Source of the DNA: Micromonospora sp. FIMYZ51
GTDB taxonomy: Bacteria > Actinomycetota > Actinomycetes > Mycobacteriales > Micromonosporaceae
NCBI RefSeq assembly: GCF_038246755.1
Contig: NZ_CP134706.1
Location: forward strand, 5,146,001 to 5,210,000
Direction of reading: 5' to 3'
DNA length: 64,000 nucleotides
Part shown: positions 18,948-28,573 of the stretch, one piece after another
Layout of the letters: the number at the start of each line of letters is the position of its first letter
How positions within the stretch are numbered: position 1 is the stretch's first letter
Notes under the pieces: model-generated
What the model saw: the letters and a program-made list of their open reading frames with translations, nothing else
What the model was told of the DNA's origin: nothing
Database searches by the model: none
Translations under genes and position numbers: made by a program

Positions 18948-19336
18948 GGTGGCGACTCTAGTCCGTACCGCCGACAACTCCGCGATACGGGCGCTCCCAC
19001 CCGAACTGCGATCCGCCGTACCTGGTGGCGGCCGGACGGGAAGGAAACGAGAAGGTACGGGGGTGAAGGCTGGACTGCCGGCACCGACGCCCGGCGTGCC
19101 GGGCGTGGGCACGGCGGATCCAATTCGGGGGCGGGCGGACCACCGACCCGTGGGCCGCCCGTCAGGCTCCGCCGGGCGCTCTGGCGCCCGGGCTCGGGCC
19201 GGCCCCCACCAGTTCGTCGACGGGCCAGCACGGGCCCCGAACCGGTCCGCGCCCGCGCCACCGGGCGGAATCCGCCGAGCGGTACCGCGTACTAGGCTGT
19301 CGGCTCCGCCACCTGCCTAGCCAATCGGGGACGCCG
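18948..19336. other. Divergent polA / SARP intergenic region
   Basis: A 389-base gap without a credible gene. It holds a compact 9-base palindrome (19087–19106, arms ACGCCCGGC and GCCGGGCGT around GT) and TAGGCT at 19293–19298, a plausible -10 box for the SARP gene with a leader of about 30 bases. SARP proteins bind direct repeats upstream of their targets; I see no convincing heptamer direct repeat here. Confidence 0.4.
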
Positions 19337-22084
19337 TTGGAGCTCCGCCTGCTCGGTCCCGTCGAGATCGGCCACGGTGACACGTCGATCGTTCCCGGCC
19401 GCCGAATGCACCGCCTGTTGCTCGGCCTGCTGGCGCTCCAGCCCAACGCCGTGCTGCCGAGCGACGACCTGGTCGAGGCGCTCTGGCAGGGTCGCGCCCC
19501 CCGGACCGCCCGCTCGATGATCCACTCGCGGATCTCCGAACTGCGGGCCGCCCTGGCCGACGCGGGACTCGGCGCGGACCGGATCGCGATCCTGACCGCC
19601 GGGGACGGTTACCGCCTGGTGCTCGACCCGGAGGCCGTCGACGCCCACCGGTTCCGCCGACTGCTCGCCCGGGCCCGCGCCGAACCGGCGGGACTCACCT
19701 GGCCGCAGCGGCGCGACCTGCTGCGCGAGGCGGTCGGCCTGTGGCGCGGGCCGGCGTTCGGCGGCTGGTTGCCGCACCGCCCGGCACCACCCGAGGTGCA
19801 GGCGCTCGAGGAGGCCCGGCTCACCGCCCTGGAACAGTGCTACGAGGCGGAACTCAACGCCGGCACCGACGGCTCGTCGGTGGTGGACGCGGTGGCGCCG
19901 TTGGCCGCCCAGCATCCGAGTCGGGAGCGGTTCACCGCGCTGCTGATGCGGGCGTACGCCGCCGCGGGACGCGCCGGGGAGGCGCTGCGGGCGTACGAGC
20001 GGCACCGTCGCTGGCTCGCCGCGGAGCTGGGTAGCGACCCGGATCCCGAGCTGCGACGCCTGCACCTGGAGCTGTTGCGGTCGCTGCCACCGGCGGCCGG
20101 GACGGCCACCGCACCGCCCGGTCCCGCCCAGCTGCCGGCCGTGCCGAGCGGGTTCGTGGGCCGGCGGCGGGAACTGGATCAGCTCGACGAGTGGGTGGAA
20201 CGCGGCACGCGTACCGTCGCCCTGGTCGGACCGCCCGGGGTCGGCAAGACCGCGCTGGCGCTGCGCTGGGCCCACGCCCACTCCCGTCGGCCTGAGGTCA
20301 CCGGAGCGCTCTACGCCGACCTGCGTGGCAACGACGACGCCCCGCCGCTGCCACCGGAGGCGGTACTGGAGCGGTTCCTGCGTGCGCTCGGCGTACCCGG
20401 TGAGGCCGTGCCGGCCGACCCGGAGGAACGGGCGGCCCGCTACCGGACCGAGTTGGCGCACCGGGCCGGCATGGTGGTGCTGCTGGACAACGCCGCCAGC
20501 TCCGCCCAGGTCCGACCGCTGCTGCCCGGCAGCGGCGAACACCTGCTGCTCGTCACCAGTCGATACCGGCTCGACGGGCTGGTCGCCTCGCACGGCATCG
20601 GCCGGCTGTCGGTGCCGCCGATGACCGAGCAGGAGGCGGCCGAGCTGCTCGTCCGTTCGGCCGGGCCGGCGCAGAGCGACCCGCTGCGCCGCGTCGCCGC
20701 GCTCTGCGACCGGCTGCCGCTGGCCCTGCGGATCGCCGCCGCCCGACTCGACGAGGGCGGCGCGGCGGCGCTGGCCGACCGGCTGGCCGGTGAGGGCTCC
20801 CGGCTGGGCCTGCTCACCACCGAGGACGTGTCGGTCCGGGCGGCGCTCGGCGTCTCCGCCCGGGCGCTGCCGGCCCCGGCCCGGGCGATGTTCCAGCACC
20901 TCGGCGTGCACCCCGGCCCGCGGCCCTCCACCCGCGCCGCCGCCGCGCTGGCCGGCGTGCCTGTCGAGGGTGCCCGGACGCTGCTGGACCAGCTGACGGC
21001 AGCGCACCTGGTGCAGCCGGTCGCCGAGGAGCGCCACCAGCTGCACGATCTGGTCCGGCTCTTCGCCGCCGAACAGGCGGCCACCCGGCCCGAGGAGGCC
21101 GATGCCGCCCTGCTGCGCGCCCTCGGCTGGTACCGGGACGCCGCGAACGAGGCGGACCGCACGCTACGCCCGGCGGAGCGACCCAACTTCGACTCGTCCG
21201 ACCCGGGCCTCGCCCTCACCACTGCGGCAGCCGCCCTGGCCTGGCTGGACGCCGAGGCCGACAACCTGGTCGCCGCGGTCGAGTCGGCCGCTGCCCGGCA
21301 CCCCCGGCTGGCCTGGCAGATCGCCGCCGCGATGTACGGCTGGCTGTTCCGCCGGCAGCACCGGGACCGGTGGGTGCAGCTGTACACGCTTGCCGCCGAG
21401 GCGGCCCGGCGGGCCGGCGACATCGACGGGGAGGCGATGATCGCCGGCCGGCTGGCCATCCCGCTCAGCCTGCTCAACCGGCACGACGAGGCGGCCCGCA
21501 GCACTGGTCGGGCGTACCAGCTGCGGCAGGCGTCCGGCGATCGGCTCGGTGCCGCCACCGCGCTGCTCAACCTGGCCGCGATCGAGAACAACGCCGGCCG
21601 GCCCGAGGCGGCGATCCGCCGGCTCACCGAGGCCGAGCGGCAGAGCCGGACGCTCACCGAGGCCACCCACCTGCGCGCCCTGGTCCGCAGCAACCTCGGC
21701 GAGGCGCACCTGCTGACCGGCCGGTACGCGCAGGCCGTCGAGCACTACACCGCCGCGCTGGAGCTGGCGGAGGCCGGGTGCGGGGCCCGCGACGTGGCGG
21801 AGATCCTGGTCGGGCTGGCCCGTACCCACCGGGAGGCGGGGACGCCGCGCGCCGCCCTGTCGTACGCCGAACGCGCCGTCACGCAGGCGCAGACCGCCGG
21901 TGACCTGCTGATCGAGGCGGAGGCGCGGGAGCAGTCCGGGCGGGCGCGGATCGATCTCGGTGACCTGCCGACCGGGCTGGGCGAGCTGCGCGACGCGCTG
22001 CGGACGTACCGCTCGAAGGGGCACCGCGCCACCGACGCGCTGGCGCGGTACGTGGCGGGACTCGCCGGCGACGGCGATTGCTGA
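19337..22084 (+). CDS. SARP/AfsR-like regulator with NB-ARC and TPR domains
   Basis: Large STAND-type transcription factor of 915 residues. In order: an OmpR-like winged helix (about 1–90; LRLLGPVEIGHG, TARSMIHSRISELRAALADAG), the bacterial transcriptional activation domain (about 97–240), an NB-ARC ATPase with P-loop GPPGVGKT (residues 298–305) and VVLLDNAAS, and TPR-like repeats to the C-terminus. This is the AfsR/RedD architecture used to switch secondary metabolism or differentiation. No biosynthetic cluster is adjacent, so it may act globally. The start is a TTG preceded by GGGGACG; no better start exists in frame nearby. Confidence 0.92.
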   Translation: MELRLLGPVEIGHGDTSIVPGRRMHRLLLGLLALQPNAVLPSDDLVEALWQGRAPRTARSMIHSRISELRAALADAGLGADRIAILTAGDGYRLVLDPEAVDAHRFRRLLARARAEPAGLTWPQRRDLLREAVGLWRGPAFGGWLPHRPAPPEVQALEEARLTALEQCYEAELNAGTDGSSVVDAVAPLAAQHPSRERFTALLMRAYAAAGRAGEALRAYERHRRWLAAELGSDPDPELRRLHLELLRSLPPAAGTATAPPGPAQLPAVPSGFVGRRRELDQLDEWVERGTRTVALVGPPGVGKTALALRWAHAHSRRPEVTGALYADLRGNDDAPPLPPEAVLERFLRALGVPGEAVPADPEERAARYRTELAHRAGMVVLLDNAASSAQVRPLLPGSGEHLLLVTSRYRLDGLVASHGIGRLSVPPMTEQEAAELLVRSAGPAQSDPLRRVAALCDRLPLALRIAAARLDEGGAAALADRLAGEGSRLGLLTTEDVSVRAALGVSARALPAPARAMFQHLGVHPGPRPSTRAAAALAGVPVEGARTLLDQLTAAHLVQPVAEERHQLHDLVRLFAAEQAATRPEEADAALLRALGWYRDAANEADRTLRPAERPNFDSSDPGLALTTAAAALAWLDAEADNLVAAVESAAARHPRLAWQIAAAMYGWLFRRQHRDRWVQLYTLAAEAARRAGDIDGEAMIAGRLAIPLSLLNRHDEAARSTGRAYQLRQASGDRLGAATALLNLAAIENNAGRPEAAIRRLTEAERQSRTLTEATHLRALVRSNLGEAHLLTGRYAQAVEHYTAALELAEAGCGARDVAEILVGLARTHREAGTPRAALSYAERAVTQAQTAGDLLIEAEAREQSGRARIDLGDLPTGLGELRDALRTYRSKGHRATDALARYVAGLAGDGDC

Positions 22085-22090
22085 ACCGAC

Positions 22091-22127
22091 CGGACCCGGT
22101 GCGCCGGTCACGGCCGCACCGGGTCCG
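22091..22127. terminator. Bidirectional terminator hairpin
   Basis: Between the convergent SARP and ABC ATPase genes, CGGACCCGGTGCG (22091–22103) and CGCACCGGGTCCG (22115–22127) form a perfect 13-base stem with an 11-base loop. There is no clear U-tract on either side, as is common for actinobacterial terminators. Confidence 0.7.
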
Positions 22128-22133
22128 CGCCGG

Positions 22134-22943
22134 TCAGAGCACCTTGGCCAGGAACGCCTTGGTGCGCTCGTGCTTGGGGTCGGCGATCACCTCACGCGGG
22201 TTGCCCTGCTCGACCACCACACCGTCGTCCATGAAGACAAGCGAGTCGCCGACCTCCCGGGCGAAGCCGATCTCATGGGTCACCACGATCATCGTCATCC
22301 CGTCGCGGGCCAGGTCCTTCATCACGTCCAGGACCTCGCCGACCAGTTCGGGGTCGAGTGCGCTGGTCGGTTCGTCGAAGAGCATCAGCTTCGGCTGCAT
22401 GGCCAGCGCCCGGGCGATCGCCACCCGCTGCTGCTGCCCGCCGGACAGCTGGCTCGGGTAGTTACCCAGCTTGTCACCGAGCCCGACCCGCTCCAGCAGC
22501 GCCACCGCCCGGTCGCGCACCTCGGTCCGCTTCTCCCGGCGCACCAGCAACGGCGCCTCGGTGACGTTCTCCAGCGCGGTCTTGTGCGGAAAGAGGTTGA
22601 ACCGCTGGAACACCATGCCGATCGAGCGGCGCTGCGCGGCGACCTCCTTCTCCCGCATCTCGTGCAGCTTGCCGCCGCGCTCGCGGTAGCCGATCAGGTC
22701 ACCGTCCACCCAGATCCGCCCGGCGTTGATCTTCTCCAGGTGGTTGATGCAGCGCAGGAAGGTCGACTTGCCCGAGCCGGAGGGCCCGAGCAGGCAGCAC
22801 ACCTCACCGGTCCGCACCGCAAGGTCGATGCCCTTGAGCACCTCGATCGAGCCGAACGACTTGTGCACCTGCTCGGCGCGGACCATGGGATCCGACTCCG
22901 TGGCCGGCACGCCGGCCTGGGTCGGCACGCTCACCTGCGTCAT
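22134..22943 (-). CDS. Polar amino acid ABC transporter, ATP-binding protein
   Basis: ATPase of a glutamine/glutamate/histidine-type importer, 269 residues. Walker A GPSGSGKS, signature [16 protein letters not shown], Walker [21 protein letters not shown] and the switch His (VVTHEIGFA) are all present. The ATG at 22943 overlaps the stop of the permease gene by four bases (ATGA), so translation is coupled. The long upstream open frame is a shadow of the permease gene. Cytoplasmic, working with the permease and lipoprotein encoded just upstream. Confidence 0.94.
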   Translation of the reverse strand: MTQVSVPTQAGVPATESDPMVRAEQVHKSFGSIEVLKGIDLAVRTGEVCCLLGPSGSGKSTFLRCINHLEKINAGRIWVDGDLIGYRERGGKLHEMREKEVAAQRRSIGMVFQRFNLFPHKTALENVTEAPLLVRREKRTEVRDRAVALLERVGLGDKLGNYPSQLSGGQQQRVAIARALAMQPKLMLFDEPTSALDPELVGEVLDVMKDLARDGMTMIVVTHEIGFAREVGDSLVFMDDGVVVEQGNPREVIADPKHERTKAFLAKVL

Positions 22944-23920
22944 ACGCCCCCTGCCCCTCCGGTGGCGCCGCCGCCACCGACCGCCATGCCGCGCAGTCGG
23001 GCCTTCGCCTGCCCGGTCCGACCGGTGCCCTTGGCGAAGTGCCGCTCCAGGTAGTACTGCCCGACCAGCAGCACGCTGCTCAACAGCAGGTACCACAGGG
23101 TCGCCGCGACCAGCATCGGGAAGACCTGGAAGGTCCGGCTACCGACCGCCCGGAGCTGGAAGAACAGCTCGGCGGAGACCGGCACGAAGGCCACCAACGA
23201 GGTGTCCTTGAGCATCGCGATCGTCTCGTTGCCGGTCGGCGGGACGACCACCCGCATGGCCTGCGGCAACACGATGCGGCGCAGGATCTGGGTACGGGTC
23301 ATGCCCAGTGCCTGGGCGGCCTCCGTCTGTCCCTCGTCCACCGACTGGATGCCGGCCCGGACGATCTCCGCCATGTACGCGGCCTCGGAGAGCCCCAGCG
23401 CCAGCATGCCGGCGACGAAGCCGGTGAGGATGTCCACCGCCGAGAAGCCGAACAGCCGCGCCTCGAAGTCCTGCACCCCGAACAGCGCGCCGAGCTGCCG
23501 GTCGAAGGGCAGCCCGAACTCGATCCGGGCCCAGAGGATGCCCAGGTTGCCGAAGAGGATCGCCAGCACCAGCCGGGGCACCGCCCGGAAGAACCAGGTG
23601 TACGCCCAGGCGACGCCACGCAAAATCGGGTTCCCCGACAGCCGCATGATCGCGATGATGACGCCAAGCACGATACCGATAAGCATGGCGGTCACGAGCA
23701 GCGCGATGCTGCCACGCACGCCGGCCATGATCGGCGGGCGGAACATCTCGTTCACCATGAACGACCAGTTGAACGCCTCGTTCGTCACCAGCAGGTGCAC
23801 GAACATGGCGACCAGCACCCCGATCACGGCGACCGCGACCCACCGCCCGGGATGCCGCACGGGCACGGCCTGGATGGGTTCCGGCCGTGCCCGTTCGGGT
23901 GTATCGGTGTCGATCGACAT
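22940..23920 (-). CDS. Polar amino acid ABC transporter, permease
   Basis: Membrane subunit of 326 residues in the HisM/GlnP family. An N-terminal cytoplasmic stretch is followed by about six membrane helices, and the EAA loop that contacts the ATPase is visible ([29 protein letters not shown]). A long insertion between helices ([24 protein letters not shown]) is present. A single permease gene suggests a homodimeric channel. It follows the binding protein by one base and overlaps the ATPase gene by four. Confidence 0.93.
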   Translation of the reverse strand: MSIDTDTPERARPEPIQAVPVRHPGRWVAVAVIGVLVAMFVHLLVTNEAFNWSFMVNEMFRPPIMAGVRGSIALLVTAMLIGIVLGVIIAIMRLSGNPILRGVAWAYTWFFRAVPRLVLAILFGNLGILWARIEFGLPFDRQLGALFGVQDFEARLFGFSAVDILTGFVAGMLALGLSEAAYMAEIVRAGIQSVDEGQTEAAQALGMTRTQILRRIVLPQAMRVVVPPTGNETIAMLKDTSLVAFVPVSAELFFQLRAVGSRTFQVFPMLVAATLWYLLLSSVLLVGQYYLERHFAKGTGRTGQAKARLRGMAVGGGGATGGAGGV

Positions 23921-23921
23921 G

Positions 23922-24836
23922 TCAGCTGGTCGGGTTCAGTGCCGAGGAGGTGATGGCCCCACCCTCGACACCCCACTTCTTCAGCGCCGCCTCGTAGCTG
24001 CCGTCGGCGATGACCGCCTGCACGGCCTCCTGAAGCACCTCGGCGAACGCGGTCTGGTCCTTCTTCACCGCGTAGCCGTACGGCGCCGACTCGTAGATGT
24101 CGCCGAGCACCTCCAGCTGGCCGTTGCTCTGCTGCACGGCGTACGCGCCGACCGGCGAGTCGGCAAGCATGGCGTCGTTCTTGCCGCTGACCACGGCGGC
24201 CGTCGCGTCGCTCTGCGCCTGGTACTGGTCGATGCTGATCTCCGGCTGGCCGGCGTCGGTGCACTTCTTCGACCGGGCCTGGATGTCGTCGAGCTGGACG
24301 GTGCCGACCTGCACGGCGATCTTCTTGCCGCAGGCGTTGTCCGGGTCCACCTGGGCCGGGTTACCGGTCTTGGTGGCCCACTGGGTGCCGGCGGAGAAGT
24401 AGCTCACCATGTTGACGGTCTGCAACCGCTCGGCGTTGATCGTGAACGAGGAGACACCGACCTCGTACTTGCCGGAGTCCACACCCGGCAGGATCGCGTC
24501 GAACGGCGCCGACTCGTACTCCGCCTTCAGGCCGAGCTTCTGCGCCACCGCATTGAACAGCTCGATGTCGAAGCCGATCACCGTGCTGCCGTCGGTGTCG
24601 AGGAACTCCGCCGGGGCGTACGTCGCGTCGGTGCCGACCTTGATCACGCCGTCGGCCTTGATCGTGTCGGGCACCTTGGCGGCCAGGTCCGCGTCGGCAG
24701 CGGCGGTGACGGTGGCTCCCGCACCGGGCTCGTCGGCGCTGTCCTGCTCACCGCAGGCCGCCATGGAGAGGGTGAGCAGCGCCGCACCGGTCACGCCGAG
24801 CACCGCCCGGCGGCGACCGTTGAAGTTGAACAACAT
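23922..24836 (-). CDS. Polar amino acid ABC transporter, substrate-binding lipoprotein
   Basis: Solute-binding protein family 3 of 304 residues. The signal peptide ends in a lipobox (LSMAAC, Cys about residue 28), so the mature protein is anchored to the outer face of the membrane. The SBP_bac_3 fold is recognisable from IKVGTDATYAPAEF, GFDIELFNAVAQKLG and the hinge MVSYFSAGTQWATKTG. Two extra cysteines (NACGKK and SKKCTDAG) may form a disulfide. AAGGAG six bases before the ATG is a strong ribosome binding site. It begins 33 bases after livF, so the whole importer may be cotranscribed with the liv genes. Confidence 0.94.
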   Translation of the reverse strand: MLFNFNGRRRAVLGVTGAALLTLSMAACGEQDSADEPGAGATVTAAADADLAAKVPDTIKADGVIKVGTDATYAPAEFLDTDGSTVIGFDIELFNAVAQKLGLKAEYESAPFDAILPGVDSGKYEVGVSSFTINAERLQTVNMVSYFSAGTQWATKTGNPAQVDPDNACGKKIAVQVGTVQLDDIQARSKKCTDAGQPEISIDQYQAQSDATAAVVSGKNDAMLADSPVGAYAVQQSNGQLEVLGDIYESAPYGYAVKKDQTAFAEVLQEAVQAVIADGSYEAALKKWGVEGGAITSSALNPTS

Positions 24837-24869
24837 GTGGTACTCCTTGCTGAGAGGGATGACGGCTGG

Positions 24870-25586
24870 TCAGGCCACGCCGAGGTAGGCCTCCTTGACG
24901 GCCGGGTCGTGCAGCAACTCCGCGCCGGTGCCCTCTTTGACGATCCGGCCCGTCTCCAGCACATACGCGCGGTGCGCCCGGGCGAGAGCCTGCTGCGCGT
25001 TCTGCTCCACCAGCAGGATCGTGGTGCCCTGCGCGTTGATCTCCGTGATGATGCTGAAGATCTGCTGGATCAGCATCGGCGCCAGCCCCATCGACGGCTC
25101 GTCGAGCAGCAGCAGCTTCGGCCGGCTCATCATCGCCCGACCGACGGCAAGCATCTGCTGTTCACCGCCGGAGAGCGTGCCACCGACCTGCTTGCGCCGC
25201 TCCGCCAGCCGGGGGAACAGCTCCAGCACCCGGGCCAGGTCCTTGGCCACCTCGGAGCGGTCCCGCCGGGTGTAGGCACCCATGTCCAGGTTCTCCAGCA
25301 CCGTCATGCCGGGGAAGATGCCCCGACCCTCGGGCGCCTGGCAGAGCCCACGGCGTACCCGCAGGTCGGCCCGGAGCTTGGTGATGTCCTCACCGGCGAA
25401 CCGGATGCTGCCCGAGGCCACCGGACGGATGCCGGAGATGGCCCGCATGGTGGTCGACTTGCCGGCACCGTTGGCCCCGATCAGGGCCACGATCTCGCCC
25501 TCGTTCACGGTCAGGCTGATGCCGTGCAGCGCCTTGATCCGCCCGTAGAGCAGGCTGACGTCTTCGATCTCAAGCAACGTCGTCAT
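24870..25586 (-). CDS. livF: Branched-chain amino acid ABC transporter ATPase LivF
   Basis: Second ATPase of the LIV-type importer, 238 residues. Walker A GANGAGKS, signature LSGGEQQMLAVGRAMM, Walker B LLLLDEPSMGLAP, and the LivF-typical VEQNAQQALARAHRAYVLETG are seen. The ATG overlaps the end of livG by 17 bases. With LivG it forms the heterodimeric motor on the LivHM channel. It is last in the liv order livH-livM-livG-livF. Confidence 0.95.
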   Translation of the reverse strand: MTTLLEIEDVSLLYGRIKALHGISLTVNEGEIVALIGANGAGKSTTMRAISGIRPVASGSIRFAGEDITKLRADLRVRRGLCQAPEGRGIFPGMTVLENLDMGAYTRRDRSEVAKDLARVLELFPRLAERRKQVGGTLSGGEQQMLAVGRAMMSRPKLLLLDEPSMGLAPMLIQQIFSIITEINAQGTTILLVEQNAQQALARAHRAYVLETGRIVKEGTGAELLHDPAVKEAYLGVA

Positions 25587-26421
25587 CCGGCACCCCCAGG
25601 TAGGCAGCGATCACCCGGTGGTCCTCGCGCACCTCGGCGGGGAGCCCTTCAGCGATCTTCTTTCCGAACTCCAGCACCACGATCCGGTCGGTGACCCCCA
25701 TGACCAGACGCATGTCGTGCTCGATGAGCAGCACGGTGATGCCCTGGTCCCGGATCTTGCGGATGAGCTGGAGCAGTTCCTCCTTCTCCGCCGGGTTGAA
25801 GCCGGCAGCCGGCTCGTCCAGGCAGAGCAGCACCGGGTCGGTGGCCAGCGCCCGGGCGATCTCCAACCGGCGCTGCTCGCCGTACGACAGGTTGCGCGCG
25901 GCGTCGTGCATCCGGTTGGCGATGCCGACGAAGTCCAGCAACCGCTGGGCCTTCTCCAGCCCGTCGCGCTCCTCCCGGTGGTGCCGGGGCAGCCGGAACA
26001 GCGCGGACAGCACGCTGGTCTTGTGGTGCGCGTCGGCGCCCACCTGGATGTTCTCCAGCGCCGTCATCTCCGGGAACAGGCGGATGTTCTGGAACGTCCG
26101 CGCCATGCCCATCTTGGTGATGTGGTGCTTCTTCTTGCCGGTGATCCGCTGGCCGCGGAACCGGATCTCGCCCTCGGAGGGCTGGTAGATCCCGGTCATC
26201 GCGTTGAAGCAGGTGGTCTTGCCGGCGCCGTTGGGGCCGATCAGCCCCAGGATCTCACCCTTGTAGAGGGTGAAGTCCACGTCGTTGAGGGCCACCACGC
26301 CGCCGAAGCGCAGCGTCACGTGGTCGACCTCAAGCAGCGGCTCCCGGGCGGCGGCGGTGGACTCCACCGCCGGCGCGCCGGCCTGCTCAGGAACGGTCGG
26401 CTTCTGCACGGTCTCACCCAC
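25570..26421 (-). CDS. livG: Branched-chain amino acid ABC transporter ATPase LivG
   Basis: ATPase subunit of 283 residues with Walker A GPNGAGKT, signature LSYGEQRRLEIARALA, Walker B LLCLDEPAAGFNPAEKEEL and the terminal LEFGKKIAEGLPAEVREDHRVIAAYLG block typical of LivG. The first 30 residues are an extra polar extension. The GTG start is preceded by AAGGAGGTGATC, a near-perfect complement to the 16S tail, which supports it. It overlaps livM by eight bases. Confidence 0.95.
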   Translation of the reverse strand: MGETVQKPTVPEQAGAPAVESTAAAREPLLEVDHVTLRFGGVVALNDVDFTLYKGEILGLIGPNGAGKTTCFNAMTGIYQPSEGEIRFRGQRITGKKKHHITKMGMARTFQNIRLFPEMTALENIQVGADAHHKTSVLSALFRLPRHHREERDGLEKAQRLLDFVGIANRMHDAARNLSYGEQRRLEIARALATDPVLLCLDEPAAGFNPAEKEELLQLIRKIRDQGITVLLIEHDMRLVMGVTDRIVVLEFGKKIAEGLPAEVREDHRVIAAYLGVPDDDVA

Positions 26422-27523
26422 CGACGATCACCTCCTTGCGACGATCCTTGAACTCCGCCGCTCGTCGTCGGTTCGGTATCAGACCCTGCGGCCGGAAGAT
26501 CATCATGATCACCAACACCAGGCCGAAGAACATGAACCGGTACTCGTACAGCTCGACGCCGAAGAACTCGATGCCGCGGAACCGCTCGATCATGTACGCC
26601 ACCAGGCCACCACCGACGATCGCGCCGACGATGTTGCCCGAGCCGCCGAGAATGACCGCGGCCAGAATGATGATCGAGTTGAGCAGCTCCAGGTTCTGCG
26701 AGCTGACGAAGTTCTGCTTGCCGGCGAAGAGTGCCCCGGCCAGACCACCGATGAACGCACCCGAGGCGAACGCCCAGAGCTTGAACTTGAACGTCGGCAC
26801 ACCCATCAGCTGCGCCGCGTCCTCGTCCTCCCGGATCGAGATCCAGGCCCGGCCGACCCGGCTGCGGTTCAGGTTACGCACGCCGATGACCACCAGGATG
26901 ATCAGCGTGAGGACCAGCCAGTAGTACGGCCGCGGGTCCAGCACACCGAAGATCGGCTTGCCGTCGGAGTAGTTGCCCGGCGGGTGCGGGATCTGGTTGA
27001 AGCCCCGCTGTCCCTTCAGGAAGTCGGAGCTGGTCGCCGCGACCCGGATCATCTCGGCGAAGCCGAGCGTCACGATGGCCAGGTAGTCACCGCGCAACCG
27101 CAGCGTCGGCGTACCCAGCATCACGCCGGAGATCATGGTGAGCACCAGTGCCACCGGCAGCGCCAGCAGCCACGGCCAGAGCGTCTTGAGGTCACTGCTC
27201 GGCGAGGTCAGCACCGCCACCGTGTACGCACCGACCGCGAAGAAGCCGAAGTAGCCCAGGTCCAGCAGGCCGGCGAAGCCGACCACGATGTTCAGGCCGA
27301 CCGCCAGCAGCACGTAGATGGAGATGGTGAAGAGCACCTGCCCGAAGTTCGACCCGGTGGTCGGGATCGGCCCGAGCCACTGGTAGAACTCCCGGTTCGG
27401 CAGCGCGTAGAAGAAGACGATGACCGCCGCGATGACGGCCCAGCGCATCCAACGTGGCGCGTTGTGCCACCGCTCGGAGACCGCGTGGCGGCCCGAATCG
27501 ATCCATTCCCTCACGCTTGTCAT
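26414..27523 (-). CDS. livM: Branched-chain amino acid ABC transporter permease LivM
   Basis: Membrane subunit of 369 residues with eight or more helices. Family features are GLNIVVGFAGLLDLGYFGFFAVGAYT, LRLRGDYLAIVTLGFAEMIR and the ATPase-contact segment AWISIREDEDAAQLMGV. The ATG overlaps the livH stop (ATGA), and GGGGAGG lies eight bases upstream. It pairs with LivH to form the transmembrane channel. Confidence 0.95.
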   Translation of the reverse strand: MTSVREWIDSGRHAVSERWHNAPRWMRWAVIAAVIVFFYALPNREFYQWLGPIPTTGSNFGQVLFTISIYVLLAVGLNIVVGFAGLLDLGYFGFFAVGAYTVAVLTSPSSDLKTLWPWLLALPVALVLTMISGVMLGTPTLRLRGDYLAIVTLGFAEMIRVAATSSDFLKGQRGFNQIPHPPGNYSDGKPIFGVLDPRPYYWLVLTLIILVVIGVRNLNRSRVGRAWISIREDEDAAQLMGVPTFKFKLWAFASGAFIGGLAGALFAGKQNFVSSQNLELLNSIIILAAVILGGSGNIVGAIVGGGLVAYMIERFRGIEFFGVELYEYRFMFFGLVLVIMMIFRPQGLIPNRRRAAEFKDRRKEVIVGG

Positions 27524-28479
27524 GCGCGGGCCCTCCCCAACGACTCGCCCAGCAGACCGGTCGGCCGGAACATCAGCAGCACGACCAGCACCACGAAGGC
27601 GACCAGGTCCTTCCAGTTCGCCCCGAACAGGGCGGAGGCGTAGTTCTCGACCAGGCCGAGCAGCAACCCGCCGAGCAGCGCACCGCGCAGGTTGCCGATG
27701 CCGCCGAGGACCGCCGCGGTGAACGCCTTCAACCCGAGCAGGAAGCCGACGCTGTAGGTAAGCGTGCCGATCCGGATGTCGTAGAGCATTCCGGCGACCC
27801 CGGCCATCACACCGCCGATGATGAAGACGACGAGGATGATCCGGTCCTTGTTGATGCCCATCAGCGCTGCCGTGTTGGCGTCCTGGGCGACCGCGCGGAT
27901 ACCCCGGCCGGTCCGGCTGCGGTTGATGAACAGGTCCAACGCGATCATCATCGCCAGCGCCGATCCGATGATCAGCAACTGCACCACTGTGACTTCCGCA
28001 CCGGCGATGGTGAACAGGACGTCGTTCTTGACCACTGTGGGAGCACCGACCGGGAGTCGGCGGGTGTAGATGCCGAACGCCTCGGCGATCGCGATCGACG
28101 CACCGATCGCGGTAATCAAAAAGGCCAGCGGCGGAGCGTTGCGCTTGCGCAGCGGCCGGTACGCCACCCGCTCGATCACCGTCGCGGTGCCGGCCGAGGC
28201 CACCGCCGCGATCAGTGCACCGACAAGCAGGTAGAGCATGATCGAGCCGAAGCCGCTGACCACCGAGTCACGGCCCAGGCCGAGAGCGGCCCAGCCCCAG
28301 ATGGCGGCGAAAGCACCCGCGATGAAGACCTCGGAGTGAGCGAAGTTGATGAGTCTCAGCACGCCGTAGACCAGCGTGTAACCCAGTGCGACAAGGGCAT
28401 AGATGGCGCCCACTGTCAGCCCGGTTATCGTGTATCCCCCGAAATCGGAGAACAGGGCGTTGAAGTCCAAGGAAGGCAC
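27520..28479 (-). CDS. livH: Branched-chain amino acid ABC transporter permease LivH
   Basis: Membrane subunit of 319 residues. LivH hallmarks are GAIYALVALGYTLVYGVLRLINFAHSE, the GRGIRAVAQDANTAALMGINKDRII cytoplasmic loop and LGLKAFTAAVLGGIGNLRGALLGG. The GTG at 28479 gives the longest sensible protein. A TTG nine bases further in has GGAG eight bases upstream and could be the true start. A strong hairpin separates it from the upstream binding-protein gene. Confidence 0.94.
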   Translation of the reverse strand: MPSLDFNALFSDFGGYTITGLTVGAIYALVALGYTLVYGVLRLINFAHSEVFIAGAFAAIWGWAALGLGRDSVVSGFGSIMLYLLVGALIAAVASAGTATVIERVAYRPLRKRNAPPLAFLITAIGASIAIAEAFGIYTRRLPVGAPTVVKNDVLFTIAGAEVTVVQLLIIGSALAMMIALDLFINRSRTGRGIRAVAQDANTAALMGINKDRIILVVFIIGGVMAGVAGMLYDIRIGTLTYSVGFLLGLKAFTAAVLGGIGNLRGALLGGLLLGLVENYASALFGANWKDLVAFVVLVVLLMFRPTGLLGESLGRARA

Positions 28480-28503
28480 TCCGTACAGGATGAAGAAACA
28501 TGG

Positions 28504-28537
28504 GGGTGCGGCCGGGAGTCAGCTCCCGGCCGCACCC
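28504..28537 (-). terminator. Intra-operon hairpin between LIV binding protein and livH
   Basis: GGGTGCGGCCGGGAG (28504–28518) and its exact complement (28523–28537) make a 15-base stem with a TCAG loop. It lies in the 94-base gap after the binding-protein gene and has no U-run. As in many ABC operons, such a stem may partly terminate transcription or protect the 3' end of the binding-protein message, raising its level above the permeases. Confidence 0.72.
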
Positions 28538-28573
28538 ACGATCACCACTCGACCGATCTAGCAGCGACCGGCG

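Noticed and set aside
19337..22084. Marker of a secondary-metabolite cluster (SARP)
   Set aside because: No polyketide, peptide or tailoring genes surround it; neighbours are housekeeping and transport genes.
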